Shown here in pieces: positions 17,330-27,052 of a stretch of DNA of 64,000 bases. The notes beneath the pieces were generated by a model that saw only the letters and a list, made by a program, of their open reading frames with translations, had not been told where the DNA came from and did not search any database. A program made the position numbers and the translations under genes. The stretch is taken from assembly GCA_020636575.1 (NCBI GenBank), contig JACJXP010000005.1, positions 1-64,000 on the forward strand, in the 5' to 3' direction. The DNA is from Chitinophagales bacterium (GTDB taxonomy: Bacteria > Bacteroidota > Bacteroidia > Chitinophagales > Chitinophagaceae). Every line of letters starts with the position of its first letter. Within the stretch, counting starts at the first letter, position 1.

Positions 17330-18604
17330 TTAGATTCTTTTAACCAAGTAATAATTCTTCTTCCCTCTTTGAACTAAAATATACTTATCATGAAGCAGTA
17401 ATGAAGTGTCAATTTTCATGTCAACTCCTTCCACTTTTTTTCTATTGATACTTATACCACCCCCCTGTACCATTTTTCTTGCTTCCCCTTTGCTTGAGAA
17501 TATATTTGATTCTGCAAGAAACGCTACCACATCAATTCCGTTTTCCAATTTTTCTTTTGCATAATCAATTTTGACCACCCCTTCCATGGCTTCCAGGTCA
17601 TCAACACTTAGACTTTCAGCTGGTGCATTCTGATTAGCAAAAAGTTTTTCAGTAGTTGCAACTGCTTTTTCAAACTCATCTTTGCCATGAACCAGGATGG
17701 TTACTTCTTCTGCAAGTTTTTTCTGTAATATTCTTGTTGATGGATTGACAGCATGATCATTAATCAACTTTTCAATGATAGATTTCTCTAAAAAGGTAAA
17801 TATCCTTATCCATTTTTCTGCATCCGCATCACTGGCATTTAGCCAGAACTGGTAAAACTGGTAGGGAGTGGTTCTAACAGGGTCAAGCCAAACATTACCT
17901 CCTTCTGTTTTCCCAAATTTTCCTCCATCAGCTTTTGTGATCAACGGGCAGGTAAAGGCAAAGGCTTCACCACCGTCTTTCCTTCTTATCAATTCAGTGC
18001 CTGTAACAATATTTCCCCATTGGTCACTTCCTCCTATCTGGAGTTTAGCATTCCTGTTCTTATAAAGCCAGTAAAAATCATAGCCCTGGACCAGTTGGTA
18101 GGTAAATTCTGTAAAACTCATTCCTGTTTCTCCTTCCAATCTTTTCTTCACACTATCCTTGGCCATCATGTAATTAACCGTAATATGTTTGCCCACATCC
18201 CGAATAAAATTCAAGAAGGAGAAATCCTTGAACCAATCGTAATTATTAACGATTTCAGCAGAGTTTTCACCACAATCAAAGTCAAGGAATTTTTCCAGTT
18301 GTCTTTGTATGCCTTCCAGGTTATGCTGCAGAACATCTTCACTCAATAAATTCCTTTCTTCGCTTTTGCCGCTGGGATCACCCACCATCCCGGTGGCACC
18401 ACCAACCAGGGCAATGGGTTTATGGCCATTTTTCTGGAGATGGATCAATAAGATGATTTGAACAAGGCTCCCAATATGCAAACTGTCAGCTGTTGGATCA
18501 AAACCGATGTACCCGGTAGTAATTTCCTTTTTTAACTGTTCTTCGGTTCCGGGCATTATATCCTGCAACATGCCTCTCCATCTTAGTTCCTCGATCAGGC
18601 TCAT
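17330..18604 (-). CDS. tyrS: Tyrosyl-tRNA synthetase
   Basis: Charges tRNA-Tyr in the cytoplasm. It is a class I synthetase with the HIGH-like motif HIGS at residues 43-46 and the KMSKS-like KFGKT in the middle. The C-terminal S4-type RNA-binding region is visible as ARKMVQGGGISINRKKVEG. The ATG at 18602-18604 gives 424 residues, the same as the E. coli TyrRS. A longer reading from TTG at 18626-18628 is rejected because that codon lies within the -7 promoter box. The alpha/beta hydrolase gene follows by 12 bases. Confidence 0.97.
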   Translation of the reverse strand: MSLIEELRWRGMLQDIMPGTEEQLKKEITTGYIGFDPTADSLHIGSLVQIILLIHLQKNGHKPIALVGGATGMVGDPSGKSEERNLLSEDVLQHNLEGIQRQLEKFLDFDCGENSAEIVNNYDWFKDFSFLNFIRDVGKHITVNYMMAKDSVKKRLEGETGMSFTEFTYQLVQGYDFYWLYKNRNAKLQIGGSDQWGNIVTGTELIRRKDGGEAFAFTCPLITKADGGKFGKTEGGNVWLDPVRTTPYQFYQFWLNASDADAEKWIRIFTFLEKSIIEKLINDHAVNPSTRILQKKLAEEVTILVHGKDEFEKAVATTEKLFANQNAPAESLSVDDLEAMEGVVKIDYAKEKLENGIDVVAFLAESNIFSSKGEARKMVQGGGISINRKKVEGVDMKIDTSLLLHDKYILVQRGKKNYYLVKRI

Positions 18605-18625
18605 ATCTAACTTAATGATTTTCAG

Positions 18626-18633
18626 CAAATGTA
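18626..18633 (-). promoter_or_regulatory. -7 promoter box of tyrS
   Basis: The minus strand reads TACATTTG followed by C. Initiation about 7 bases downstream would leave a leader of roughly 15 bases before the ATG at 18604, which supports that start. No -33 element at normal spacing was seen. Confidence 0.65.
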
Positions 18634-18807
18634 AGCCAGATTGGGGTTATCGCCCTTTTGAAACAATATTTTTCTAAATCCTTCGTTTTCAATGGATAAC
18701 CTTTTCGCTGTCCGAACTATGTTTTTACAGCGTGAAACAGTAATTTTACAAGCAACCGTATCTATGAAAGCATGAAGTATTCCATTGCTTATTTGAAAAT
18801 TCAATAA

Positions 18808-19917
18808 ATGAAACCAAACCACCTATACCTGACCCTGCTGATTACTTTTTTATGCACATCCGTTTCTGCTCAATTTAGAAAATATTCCAACGAATTTTTA
18901 AACATCGGTGCCGGGGCAAGGGGGCTTGCTATGGGAAGTGCCCAGGTAGCTTCTGTTGCTGATGGTACTGCTGGTTACTGGAATCCGGCAGGCTTAACTG
19001 GTGTAAGAGACAACTCACAGATCAATCTGATGCATGCTGAATATTTTGCCGGTATTGGCAAATATGATTATGCCAGTATTGCATTCCCGACTGCAGAAAA
19101 TAAAAGAACTATCGCTGTAACCGGGTTAAGGTTTGCTGTGGATGATATCATGAACACATTATTCCTGGTAGAACCCGATGGCTCCATCAACTATAATAAT
19201 ATTCAGGCTTTTTCTTCAGCTGATTATGCATTCATTTTTTCTTATGCTCAAAAACTGAAAGAAACAGAAAAAAAGAAAGTGAATTTTGGCTTGAATGCAA
19301 AAGTGATCCATCGGAGTGTGGGCAAGTTTGCTAAAGCATGGGGTTTTGGGTTGGATGCCGGCATCCAGATTCATAGCGGCAATTGGCAGTTTGGCATTGC
19401 AGGAAGGGACATTACCACAACATTCAATGCCTGGTCATTTACATTTACTGAAAGAGAAAAAGAGGTATTATACCTTACCAATAATGAGATTCCGGTTAAG
19501 TCAACAGAGCTAACTGCTCCGAGACTGGTATTAGGCGTTGCAAGAGATTTTAAGCTAGGGCAAAAGACCTCTCTTTTAGCAGAATTAAATGCGGACCTGA
19601 CTTTTGATGGGAAAAGAAATACGGTTATAAGCGCAGATCCAGTAAGCGTAGATCCAAAGCTGGGGCTTGAACTCAATATCAGTAATGCATTTTTTTTAAG
19701 AGCGGGAATAAACAATTTTCAAAAAGCGTTGTCTGATGGAGATACTGTGAATCAAAAAAAAGTATGGATTTATCAACCAAGTGCTGGCGCTGGCTTTAAG
19801 ATCGGAAATGTTACGGTTGATTATGCATTCACAAATCTTGCTAACCAATCTAATCCGTTGTTTACGCATATCTTTTCACTAAGATTGGACTTGGTGGCTA
19901 ATAAAAATGAAAACTAA
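18808..19917 (+). CDS. porV2: PorV/PorQ-family outer membrane protein (PorV2-like)
   Basis: A predicted outer-membrane beta-barrel related to PorV, the type IX secretion system shuttle that carries cargo to the PorU sortase. It has 369 residues, a signal peptide ending near SVSAQF (residue 22), then the family signature GAGARGLAMGSAQVA and GYWNPAGL, typical of PorV/PorQ proteins, followed by alternating barrel strands. It sits 37 bases ahead of a C25-peptidase gene of PorU type on the same strand. The pair corresponds to what is annotated in Bacteroidota as PorV2-PorU2. Whether it works in the main T9SS or a side pathway is not shown by sequence. Confidence 0.85.
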   Translation: MKPNHLYLTLLITFLCTSVSAQFRKYSNEFLNIGAGARGLAMGSAQVASVADGTAGYWNPAGLTGVRDNSQINLMHAEYFAGIGKYDYASIAFPTAENKRTIAVTGLRFAVDDIMNTLFLVEPDGSINYNNIQAFSSADYAFIFSYAQKLKETEKKKVNFGLNAKVIHRSVGKFAKAWGFGLDAGIQIHSGNWQFGIAGRDITTTFNAWSFTFTEREKEVLYLTNNEIPVKSTELTAPRLVLGVARDFKLGQKTSLLAELNADLTFDGKRNTVISADPVSVDPKLGLELNISNAFFLRAGINNFQKALSDGDTVNQKKVWIYQPSAGAGFKIGNVTVDYAFTNLANQSNPLFTHIFSLRLDLVANKNEN

Positions 19918-19954
19918 ATACCAAAACTATTCGTACCTGAATAAAATCTTATCA

Positions 19955-22900
19955 ATGAAAAAAATTTTACTTTCTGTTCTGTTGCTTATCGGCTTTATAG
20001 CTCATTCGCAGAATTATGGAAACGAATGGATAGATTATAGTAAGACCTACTATAAGTTTAAAATTGGCGTAACCGGCTTGTACAGGATTTCGCAACCTGT
20101 TTTAGCATCTCTTGGAATAGAAAATACACCAGCTGAGCATTTTCAGTTATGGAGGAACGGGGAAGAGCTGCCTATATATACATCTGTGCAAACAGGTACA
20201 TTTGGTGCTAGCGATTACATAGAGTTTTGGGGCGAGATGAATGACGGTAAACCAGATAATATCTTATACCGTAATCCTGATTTTCAACTGAGTGATAAAT
20301 GGAGTTTAGAGACAGATACAGCTGCATTTTTTTTAACGATCAACTCTTCTGGAAATAATTTTCGGTTGGTTCCTACGGCAAATAATCTTCCCTCCAGTCT
20401 GCCACCAGATCCTTATTTTATATACACGGTAGGAAATTATCCTAAAACAAGAATTAATTCTGGATATGCAGCTGTGGTTGGAGAATACGTTTATTCTTCT
20501 TCATATGATCAAGGTGAAGGATGGACTGCTTCAGATATTAATAAGGACGCTTCTCAAACTGCTACATTTACATCTCTTCAACCTTATACAGGAGTTGGGG
20601 CTCCTGCACCGGTTATAAAAGTGAATGCAACAGGAAATGCTTTGAACCCACGTCAATTCGAAGTTCGTCTTAATAACAATTTGGTTGGGACCCAAACAAT
20701 GGACTTTTTTGATTATGCCAAAGCTTCTTTTACAGTTTCTGCTGCTGATATAAGCGGGGGCAGTGCTAGCATTAATATTAAAAACATTTCCTCTGCCACG
20801 GGCAGTGATAGAATGGCTATTGCAAAAACAGAATTAGTTTATGCAAGAAACTTCCATTTTGGAGGAGTGAATAATTTTCTTTTTGAATTACCCGCTAATG
20901 CTGCTGGTAATTATCTTGAAATTGCAGGATTTATAACAGGAGGGGTTATCCCTGTTATGTATGATTTAACCAATGGGAAAAGATATTTGTGTAATATCTC
21001 GACTCCTTCGCTGGTCAAAGTCTTGTTGGAGCCTTCTGCTACTGATAGGAAACTGTTATTAGTAACACAGCATACAAGTTATCCAAAGCAGGTTACAGTC
21101 CTTGAACAGCGTAGTTTTATTGATTATGGCCTAACTACAAATCAAGGAGATTATTTGATCATATCTCATCCTGATTTGATGATAAGTACTGGAGGAGGTA
21201 ATCCAATCGAAGAATATAGAAACTATAGAAGTTCTTCTGATGGTGGAAGTCATAACGCTAAAATTTATCTGATCGATCAAATAATAGAACAGTTTGGATT
21301 TGGCATTAAAAAAAATCCGCAGGCTTTAAGGAATTTTATCAGATGGGCCAGAAATACTTATTCAATGCCTATAGGGAATGTTCTGTTAATTGGTAAAGGG
21401 CTAACATATGTACAGTTTAGATTAAATGAAAGTAAACCAGATATTGACAAACTTTCTTTTATTCCGACTTTTGGCAATCCGGGTTCAGATAATTCATTTG
21501 CTATTGATCCGTCAATTGACCTGATACCAAAAGTTTCAGTTGGAAGAATTTCTGCTATTAATGGTGATGAGGTGCAAACCTATTTGAACAAGGTTATTCA
21601 ATATGAGCAAGCACAGAATTTTTCATCTCCATTAATAAGTGATAGGGCCTGGTTAAAAAACACAGTAAATGTAATCGGCGCTAGTGATGCAACCTTAGGG
21701 GCCATTTTGGAGGCTGATATGAATCGGTATAAGAACATTATCTCAGATACTTTTTACGGGGCTAATGTAAATACATTTAGTAAGGTAAGTGCCGCACCAG
21801 TTGAGCAGGCTAGTAGCGAAAAATTATATCGGTTGTTCGAGGAAGGGATAGGGCTGATGACATATTTTGGTCATTCATCAGCAAGTACCCTTGAGTTTAA
21901 TCTTGATAACCCCGAGCAGTATAATAACCATGGGAAGTATCCTGTAACAATCGTAATGGGTTGTAATGCGGGTAACTTCTTTAACTACAATACGCTTCGG
22001 CTATTTACGAAAGAAACCTTGTCTGAGAAATTTGTACTTGCTGATCAAAGAGGGTCAATTGCATTTATTGCCAGTACACATTTTGGCATTGTTCATTACC
22101 TCGATATTTTTAATACCCGCACAACAACCGCCGCCTCTATTTCGCATTATGGGAAAAGTATCGGTGAAATTCTAAGAGAATCAATTACACAGACTTACTC
22201 CCTTACTACACAAAATGATTTCTATGCCCGGTTTCATTGTGAACAAGCAACGATTCATGGAGACCCGGCACTTAAATTGGATGGATCTACCGATAAACCG
22301 GATTACGTAATCGAAGATCAATTACTGAAGATCAATCCTAATTTTATATCTATTGCAGAAACAGAGTTTAAAGTGGATCTGAAACTTATGAATATTGGGA
22401 AAGCCATCAATAAGGATATTGTTGTAGAAGTTAAGCGTACCTACCCTGATAATACTACTGAAGTTATAAGAAGGGATACCATTCCGGGGATCCGTTATAT
22501 TGATTCACTTTCTTTCACGGTACCAGTTGTTGGTACCAGGGATAAGGGTTTAAATAAGCTGTCAATTTGTGTTGATGCTGATAATGCAGTAGATGAACTG
22601 TACGAAACAAATAATTGTATTACCAGAGATATTTTCATTTTTGAGAATGAAGCCAGACCGGTATTCCCGTATGCTTTTTCAATCGTAGACAAACAAGATA
22701 CTAAGTTGGTAGCATCAACAGCAGACCCATTCAGTGAGTTGAAGGAATACAGGATGGAAATAGATACAACTGAATTTTTTAACTCACCACTAAAATCAAT
22801 GCAATCTATTACTTCTGAAGGCGGTGTTTTGGAGTTCTCACCAGGCCTCATCTTTACTGATAGTACAGTATATTATTGGCGTGTGGCACCTGTTCCTACA

Positions 22901-25087
22901 ACTGGTGAACCTGTCTGGAATAAATCATCTTTCGTTTATCTGGATCCTGCAGGACCTAACGCTAGTGAAGAAGGGTTCAATCAATCACACTTTTACCAAC
23001 ATACAAAGTCAAATTTTAATAGATTGTCACTTGATTCCACAAGTAGGCAGTTGAAATTTGGAATTGTTTATCAGAACCTGTTTCTAAGAATGGGTACCTA
23101 TGTTACCAGTGGAGCTACTCAACAGGCCGCATTGTCAGTTGCTGTAAACGGAGAGGCTATTATAAGGCTTACGAACTGGTTTCAATCTCTTCAATTTAAT
23201 GTTATTGATCCGATCAGGTTTAAACCATGGCTTAACGAGGTAATAAGGCCATTTACAAATTTCCCAAATGATCTAGGTGAAGGGAAATATGGTAGCCATT
23301 CACCAATGAATGCTTCGGGTCTTTTGTTGCCTTATTGTTTTGAATACAGATATACAACTCCTGCGTACAGGAAAAAAGCAATCGATTTCATGGAAGATAG
23401 CATTCCTGATGGTAATTATGTTGTGGTTCGAAATTTTTCGTTAGATCCGGCATCTTTTCCAAATGCTACACAATTTCCACAAGTATTTATTAACCAATGG
23501 TTGGATGATACACTAACATTAGGTTCAGGTCATTCATTGTACCACTCTTTGAAAAATGCGGGCTTTACAGGTATAGATTCTTTTTATCGTGTGCGGCCTT
23601 GGGGGTTTGTATATAAGAAAAATGACCCCTCATTTACTCCAAAGTGGTTGGTTGGAGATGGTAGCATTGATAATCCAACTCTTTCTGTAGATTGCCCAAC
23701 ACCAGATACAAGTGGAACCATTAAATCTCCATTATTTGGTCCTGCCAAGGCTTGGAAACAGGTAAAATGGCGTGGGACCGAAGAAGGTAATATTAATGAA
23801 ATTACAACATTGGATGTCATTGGGGTGCGGCCTGATGGTTCAGAAGAAACGGTAATCAGCGGTCTAACTACTAGTCAACAGGATTATGATATTTCTTCTG
23901 TCAGCGCATCATCATATCCTTTTTTAAAACTAAAACTTTCAACTGAAGATACGGTGTTTTTGACCCCTTATCAATTAAGATACTGGCGGATAACATATGA
24001 TCCGGTTCCTGAAGGAGCTATTGCGCCAAATGTATACATGAAAGTCAAAGATACAGTTGAGGTTGGTGAGCCTATGGATTATAAGATTGCCTTTAAGAAT
24101 GTAAGTACAGTGCCGTTTGATAGCTTGAAGATCAAATTGATTGTTACTGATAATAATAATATTCCTCACATTGTGCCTATTCCTAAAGCCAGGCCTTTAC
24201 TTGTGAATGATACACTACAGATTGGAACACTTATCAATACTGAAACAATTCCGGGTCATAATACAATGTTCCTGGAAGCAAACCCTGATGAGGATCAACC
24301 GGAGCAATATCATTTTAATAATTTTGCTTTCCGTGATTTTTATGTAAAACCAGACAGTTTGGATCCGGTACTGGATGTAACTTTTGATGGAGTTCATATA
24401 CTTAACAGAGACATCGTTTCGTCTAAACCTGATATTCTCATCAGATTAAAGGATGAGGCAAAATGGATGATATTAAATGATACTTCATTAATGACCGTTC
24501 AGGTAAGGTTCCCTAATGGCTCTTTAAGGAGATACTATTTCAATAATGATACATTACAGTTTAATCCCGCCGGTCAGGCACCTAACTCAGATAATACTGC
24601 ATCAGTTTATTTCAGACCTTATTTTGAAACAGATGGTGAGTATGAGTTGATTATTACTGGTAAAGATAGAAGTGACAATGCTTCGGGAACTATTGAGTAC
24701 AGGGTGGTATTTGAGGTTATTAATAAACCAATGATCTCAAATATGCTGAACTATCCAAATCCGTTCACCACATCTACTGCCTTTGTGTTTACAATTACAG
24801 GTAGCGAAGTGCCGCAGAATATTAAGATAGAGATCATGACGATAACAGGAAAGATCGTAAGAGAAATAACAAAGGACGAACTGGGACCATTACATATAGG
24901 AAGAAATATAACAGAATTTAAATGGGACGGAACAGATCAGTATGGTCAGAAGCTGGCTAATGGTATTTATCTCTATCGGGTAGTGACAAATCTTAACGGA
25001 AAATCACTGGATAAGTATAAAGCTGCGGATGATAATACAGATAAGTATTTCAATAAAGGCTATGGTAAAATGTACCTGATGCGTTAA
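19955..25087 (+). CDS. porU2: PorU-like sortase, peptidase C25 family (PorU2-like)
   Basis: A very large secreted cysteine peptidase relative, 1710 residues from the ATG at 19955. That start gives a proper signal peptide (KKILLSVLLLIGFIAHSQ); an earlier in-frame start at 19907 overlaps porV2 and would bury it. The gingipain-like domain lies around residues 410-770, with probable catalytic His640 (YFGHSS) and Cys670 (VMGCNAG), about 30 residues apart as in gingipains. Repeated Ig/CARDB-like beta domains follow. The C-terminus (NYPNPF...KWDG...LANGIYLYRV) resembles the FlgD-like/T9SS type A module. Known PorU removes T9SS sorting signals and attaches cargo to lipopolysaccharide; the same chemistry here is inferred. 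Confidence 0.85.
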   Translation: MKKILLSVLLLIGFIAHSQNYGNEWIDYSKTYYKFKIGVTGLYRISQPVLASLGIENTPAEHFQLWRNGEELPIYTSVQTGTFGASDYIEFWGEMNDGKPDNILYRNPDFQLSDKWSLETDTAAFFLTINSSGNNFRLVPTANNLPSSLPPDPYFIYTVGNYPKTRINSGYAAVVGEYVYSSSYDQGEGWTASDINKDASQTATFTSLQPYTGVGAPAPVIKVNATGNALNPRQFEVRLNNNLVGTQTMDFFDYAKASFTVSAADISGGSASINIKNISSATGSDRMAIAKTELVYARNFHFGGVNNFLFELPANAAGNYLEIAGFITGGVIPVMYDLTNGKRYLCNISTPSLVKVLLEPSATDRKLLLVTQHTSYPKQVTVLEQRSFIDYGLTTNQGDYLIISHPDLMISTGGGNPIEEYRNYRSSSDGGSHNAKIYLIDQIIEQFGFGIKKNPQALRNFIRWARNTYSMPIGNVLLIGKGLTYVQFRLNESKPDIDKLSFIPTFGNPGSDNSFAIDPSIDLIPKVSVGRISAINGDEVQTYLNKVIQYEQAQNFSSPLISDRAWLKNTVNVIGASDATLGAILEADMNRYKNIISDTFYGANVNTFSKVSAAPVEQASSEKLYRLFEEGIGLMTYFGHSSASTLEFNLDNPEQYNNHGKYPVTIVMGCNAGNFFNYNTLRLFTKETLSEKFVLADQRGSIAFIASTHFGIVHYLDIFNTRTTTAASISHYGKSIGEILRESITQTYSLTTQNDFYARFHCEQATIHGDPALKLDGSTDKPDYVIEDQLLKINPNFISIAETEFKVDLKLMNIGKAINKDIVVEVKRTYPDNTTEVIRRDTIPGIRYIDSLSFTVPVVGTRDKGLNKLSICVDADNAVDELYETNNCITRDIFIFENEARPVFPYAFSIVDKQDTKLVASTADPFSELKEYRMEIDTTEFFNSPLKSMQSITSEGGVLEFSPGLIFTDSTVYYWRVAPVPTTGEPVWNKSSFVYLDPAGPNASEEGFNQSHFYQHTKSNFNRLSLDSTSRQLKFGIVYQNLFLRMGTYVTSGATQQAALSVAVNGEAIIRLTNWFQSLQFNVIDPIRFKPWLNEVIRPFTNFPNDLGEGKYGSHSPMNASGLLLPYCFEYRYTTPAYRKKAIDFMEDSIPDGNYVVVRNFSLDPASFPNATQFPQVFINQWLDDTLTLGSGHSLYHSLKNAGFTGIDSFYRVRPWGFVYKKNDPSFTPKWLVGDGSIDNPTLSVDCPTPDTSGTIKSPLFGPAKAWKQVKWRGTEEGNINEITTLDVIGVRPDGSEETVISGLTTSQQDYDISSVSASSYPFLKLKLSTEDTVFLTPYQLRYWRITYDPVPEGAIAPNVYMKVKDTVEVGEPMDYKIAFKNVSTVPFDSLKIKLIVTDNNNIPHIVPIPKARPLLVNDTLQIGTLINTETIPGHNTMFLEANPDEDQPEQYHFNNFAFRDFYVKPDSLDPVLDVTFDGVHILNRDIVSSKPDILIRLKDEAKWMILNDTSLMTVQVRFPNGSLRRYYFNNDTLQFNPAGQAPNSDNTASVYFRPYFETDGEYELIITGKDRSDNASGTIEYRVVFEVINKPMISNMLNYPNPFTTSTAFVFTITGSEVPQNIKIEIMTITGKIVREITKDELGPLHIGRNITEFKWDGTDQYGQKLANGIYLYRVVTNLNGKSLDKYKAADDNTDKYFNKGYGKMYLMR

Positions 25088-25111
25088 TATTAGCTATTTA
25101 TAATAAATTTC

Positions 25112-25147
25112 AAAGGGCTGTCGAAAAAGATAGCCCTTTTCTTTTTT
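25112..25147 (+). terminator. Intrinsic terminator after porU2
   Basis: AAAGGGCT (25112-25119) pairs with AGCCCTTT (25132-25139), extended by three further pairs around a GAAAAA loop, then a T-rich tail. It lies 24 bases after the porU2 stop. Confidence 0.85.
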
Positions 25148-25173
25148 CGTAAACAATACAGGACCCTAAGCGT

Positions 25174-25181
25174 TACTTTTG
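25174..25181 (+). promoter_or_regulatory. -7 promoter box of the HscA-like gene
   Basis: TACTTTTG matches TAnnTTTG 14 bases before the ATG, predicting a leader of under 10 bases. A poor -33 candidate lies about 24 bases upstream. Confidence 0.55.
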
Positions 25182-25195
25182 TAATATTTTAAAAT

Positions 25196-27052
25196 ATGGG
25201 AAAGATCGGAATTAATATAGCAACAGGGAGCCTGCAAAAAGAGGAAATGATAGTTGGGATCGACCTGGGTACAACAAATAGCCTTGTGGCAATGATTCAC
25301 CCCGAAACAAAGCAACCTGTTGTATTAAAAGAGCATGATGGGAATACGTTGGTCCCTTCTGTTATACATTTTGGAGAGAATGGAGGCATTTCCATAGGAG
25401 AAGATGCAAAGAATTATCTTATTACTGATCCACAGAATACTATTTTTTCAGTCAAAAGACTGATGGGGAAATCGTATAGTGACATCAAAGACTACTCATC
25501 TTTTTTTGCCTATAAGATTATTGACGATAATACAGAAAGCCTTGTGAAGGTTAGGGTAGAAGATAAGTTTTATTCTCCAATAGAGTTGTCTTCATTTATT
25601 TTAAGAGAACTGAAGAACCGTGCCGAGCATATCCTCAAAACACCCGTAACAAAAGCTGTTATTACAGTACCGGCATATTTTAATGATGCACAACGACAAG
25701 CCACCCGTGATGCGGGCAAACTTGCAGGACTAGATGTGCTACGTATCATAAATGAACCGACTGCTGCAAGCCTGGCCTACGGGTTGGGATTAGACAAATC
25801 TGAAACCAAGACCATTGCGGTTTATGATTTGGGTGGCGGCACATTCGATGTTTCCATTCTGCGGATTACGGGAGGAATATTTGAAGTATTATCAACAAAT
25901 GGAGATACCTATTTAGGCGGCGATGATTTTGACATAGCTATAGTTGATCTCTGGGCAAAGCAATTTAGACTGACAGAAGAGGAATTGAAGAATAATGGCA
26001 ATTTGGCACAGGAGCTACGTCTTTTGGCTGAAAATGCTAAGATATTTCTAAGTTCAAATGACCAATTTACAGGCAAAGCTGCGGGTGAGGAATTTGCACT
26101 TTCGAAGCCTCAATTTGATGAGTTGATCAGACCTTTTGTGGAAAGAACAATTAATTCTTGTAAACATGCATTAGATGATGCAAAGCTTACAGTTACTGAA
26201 ATTGATGAAGTGGTAATGGTTGGTGGCTCAACCAGGGTTCCTTTAGTGAAACAGTCTGTTGCCAGCTTCTTTAAACGAGCAGTGCATGATGATATAAATC
26301 CTGATGAAGTTGTTGCAATGGGTGCTGCGGTTCAGGCAGACATACTTGCAGGTAATAACAAAGATTTTTTATTGCTTGATATTACTCCACTTTCATTGGG
26401 CATCGAAACAATGGGTGGTTTAATGGATGTGCTGATACCTCGGAATACAAAGATTCCTTCAAAAGCATCCAGGCAGTATACAACACAGAAAGATGGCCAG
26501 GTATCAGTAAAAATTGCTGTTTACCAGGGCGAAAGAGACCTGGTAAAGGATAATAGAAAGTTAGCAGAATTCAGTTTTTCAGGAATACCTGCAATGCCTG
26601 CGGGGTTACCAAAAGTTGAAATTTCTTTTTTGATCAATGCCGACGGAATCCTTGTAGTGAAAGCAAAAGAACTTAGAAGCGGCACTGAGCAATCAATAGA
26701 AGTAAAGCCGCAATATGGATTAACGGACGCCGAGGTCGAACAAATGCTATTGGATTCGGTAACCTATGCACAGGAAGACATCAGAACAAGGGCCCTTGTT
26801 GAAGCAAAAACAGAAGCAGCTCATATCATTGATACTACGGAGAATTTTTTAATGAAAAATAAAGAAATGCTTTCTGAAAAAGAACTCAGCGCAACAAAAG
26901 CCTCAATTGATAGTTTGAAACAACTTATTGAGAAGGGAGATAAAGATCAGTTGCAAAAAGGAATAGATGAATTAAATGAGATATCCCGACCGTATGCAGA
27001 AAGACTTATGGATGTAGCTGTACGGGAAGCTCTAAAAAACAAGACTATTTAA
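25196..27052 (+). CDS. hscA: Hsp70-family chaperone, HscA-like
   Basis: An ATP-driven Hsp70 chaperone of 618 residues. An N-terminal extension of about 20 residues precedes VGIDLGTTNSLVA, the phosphate-1 motif. VYDLGGGTFDVSIL and VMVGGSTRVP are the other ATPase motifs. The linker region reads LLLDITPLSLGIE, and the substrate-binding part is short, without the long acidic tail of DnaK. Length and N-terminal extension match HscA, the chaperone for iron-sulphur cluster transfer, better than DnaK. No isc/suf genes or hscB are nearby, so the role is inferred from sequence only. Its 3' end overlaps the convergent methyltransferase by 8 bases. Confidence 0.8.
   Translation: MGKIGINIATGSLQKEEMIVGIDLGTTNSLVAMIHPETKQPVVLKEHDGNTLVPSVIHFGENGGISIGEDAKNYLITDPQNTIFSVKRLMGKSYSDIKDYSSFFAYKIIDDNTESLVKVRVEDKFYSPIELSSFILRELKNRAEHILKTPVTKAVITVPAYFNDAQRQATRDAGKLAGLDVLRIINEPTAASLAYGLGLDKSETKTIAVYDLGGGTFDVSILRITGGIFEVLSTNGDTYLGGDDFDIAIVDLWAKQFRLTEEELKNNGNLAQELRLLAENAKIFLSSNDQFTGKAAGEEFALSKPQFDELIRPFVERTINSCKHALDDAKLTVTEIDEVVMVGGSTRVPLVKQSVASFFKRAVHDDINPDEVVAMGAAVQADILAGNNKDFLLLDITPLSLGIETMGGLMDVLIPRNTKIPSKASRQYTTQKDGQVSVKIAVYQGERDLVKDNRKLAEFSFSGIPAMPAGLPKVEISFLINADGILVVKAKELRSGTEQSIEVKPQYGLTDAEVEQMLLDSVTYAQEDIRTRALVEAKTEAAHIIDTTENFLMKNKEMLSEKELSATKASIDSLKQLIEKGDKDQLQKGIDELNEISRPYAERLMDVAVREALKNKTI

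Noticed and set aside
18605..18628. Longer TyrS start at TTG 18626-18628
   Set aside because: The TTG lies inside the TACATTTG promoter box, and ATG at 18604 gives the normal length and start.
19907..19954. Earlier porU2 start overlapping porV2
   Set aside because: It would place 16 residues before a clear signal peptide that starts at the ATG 19955.
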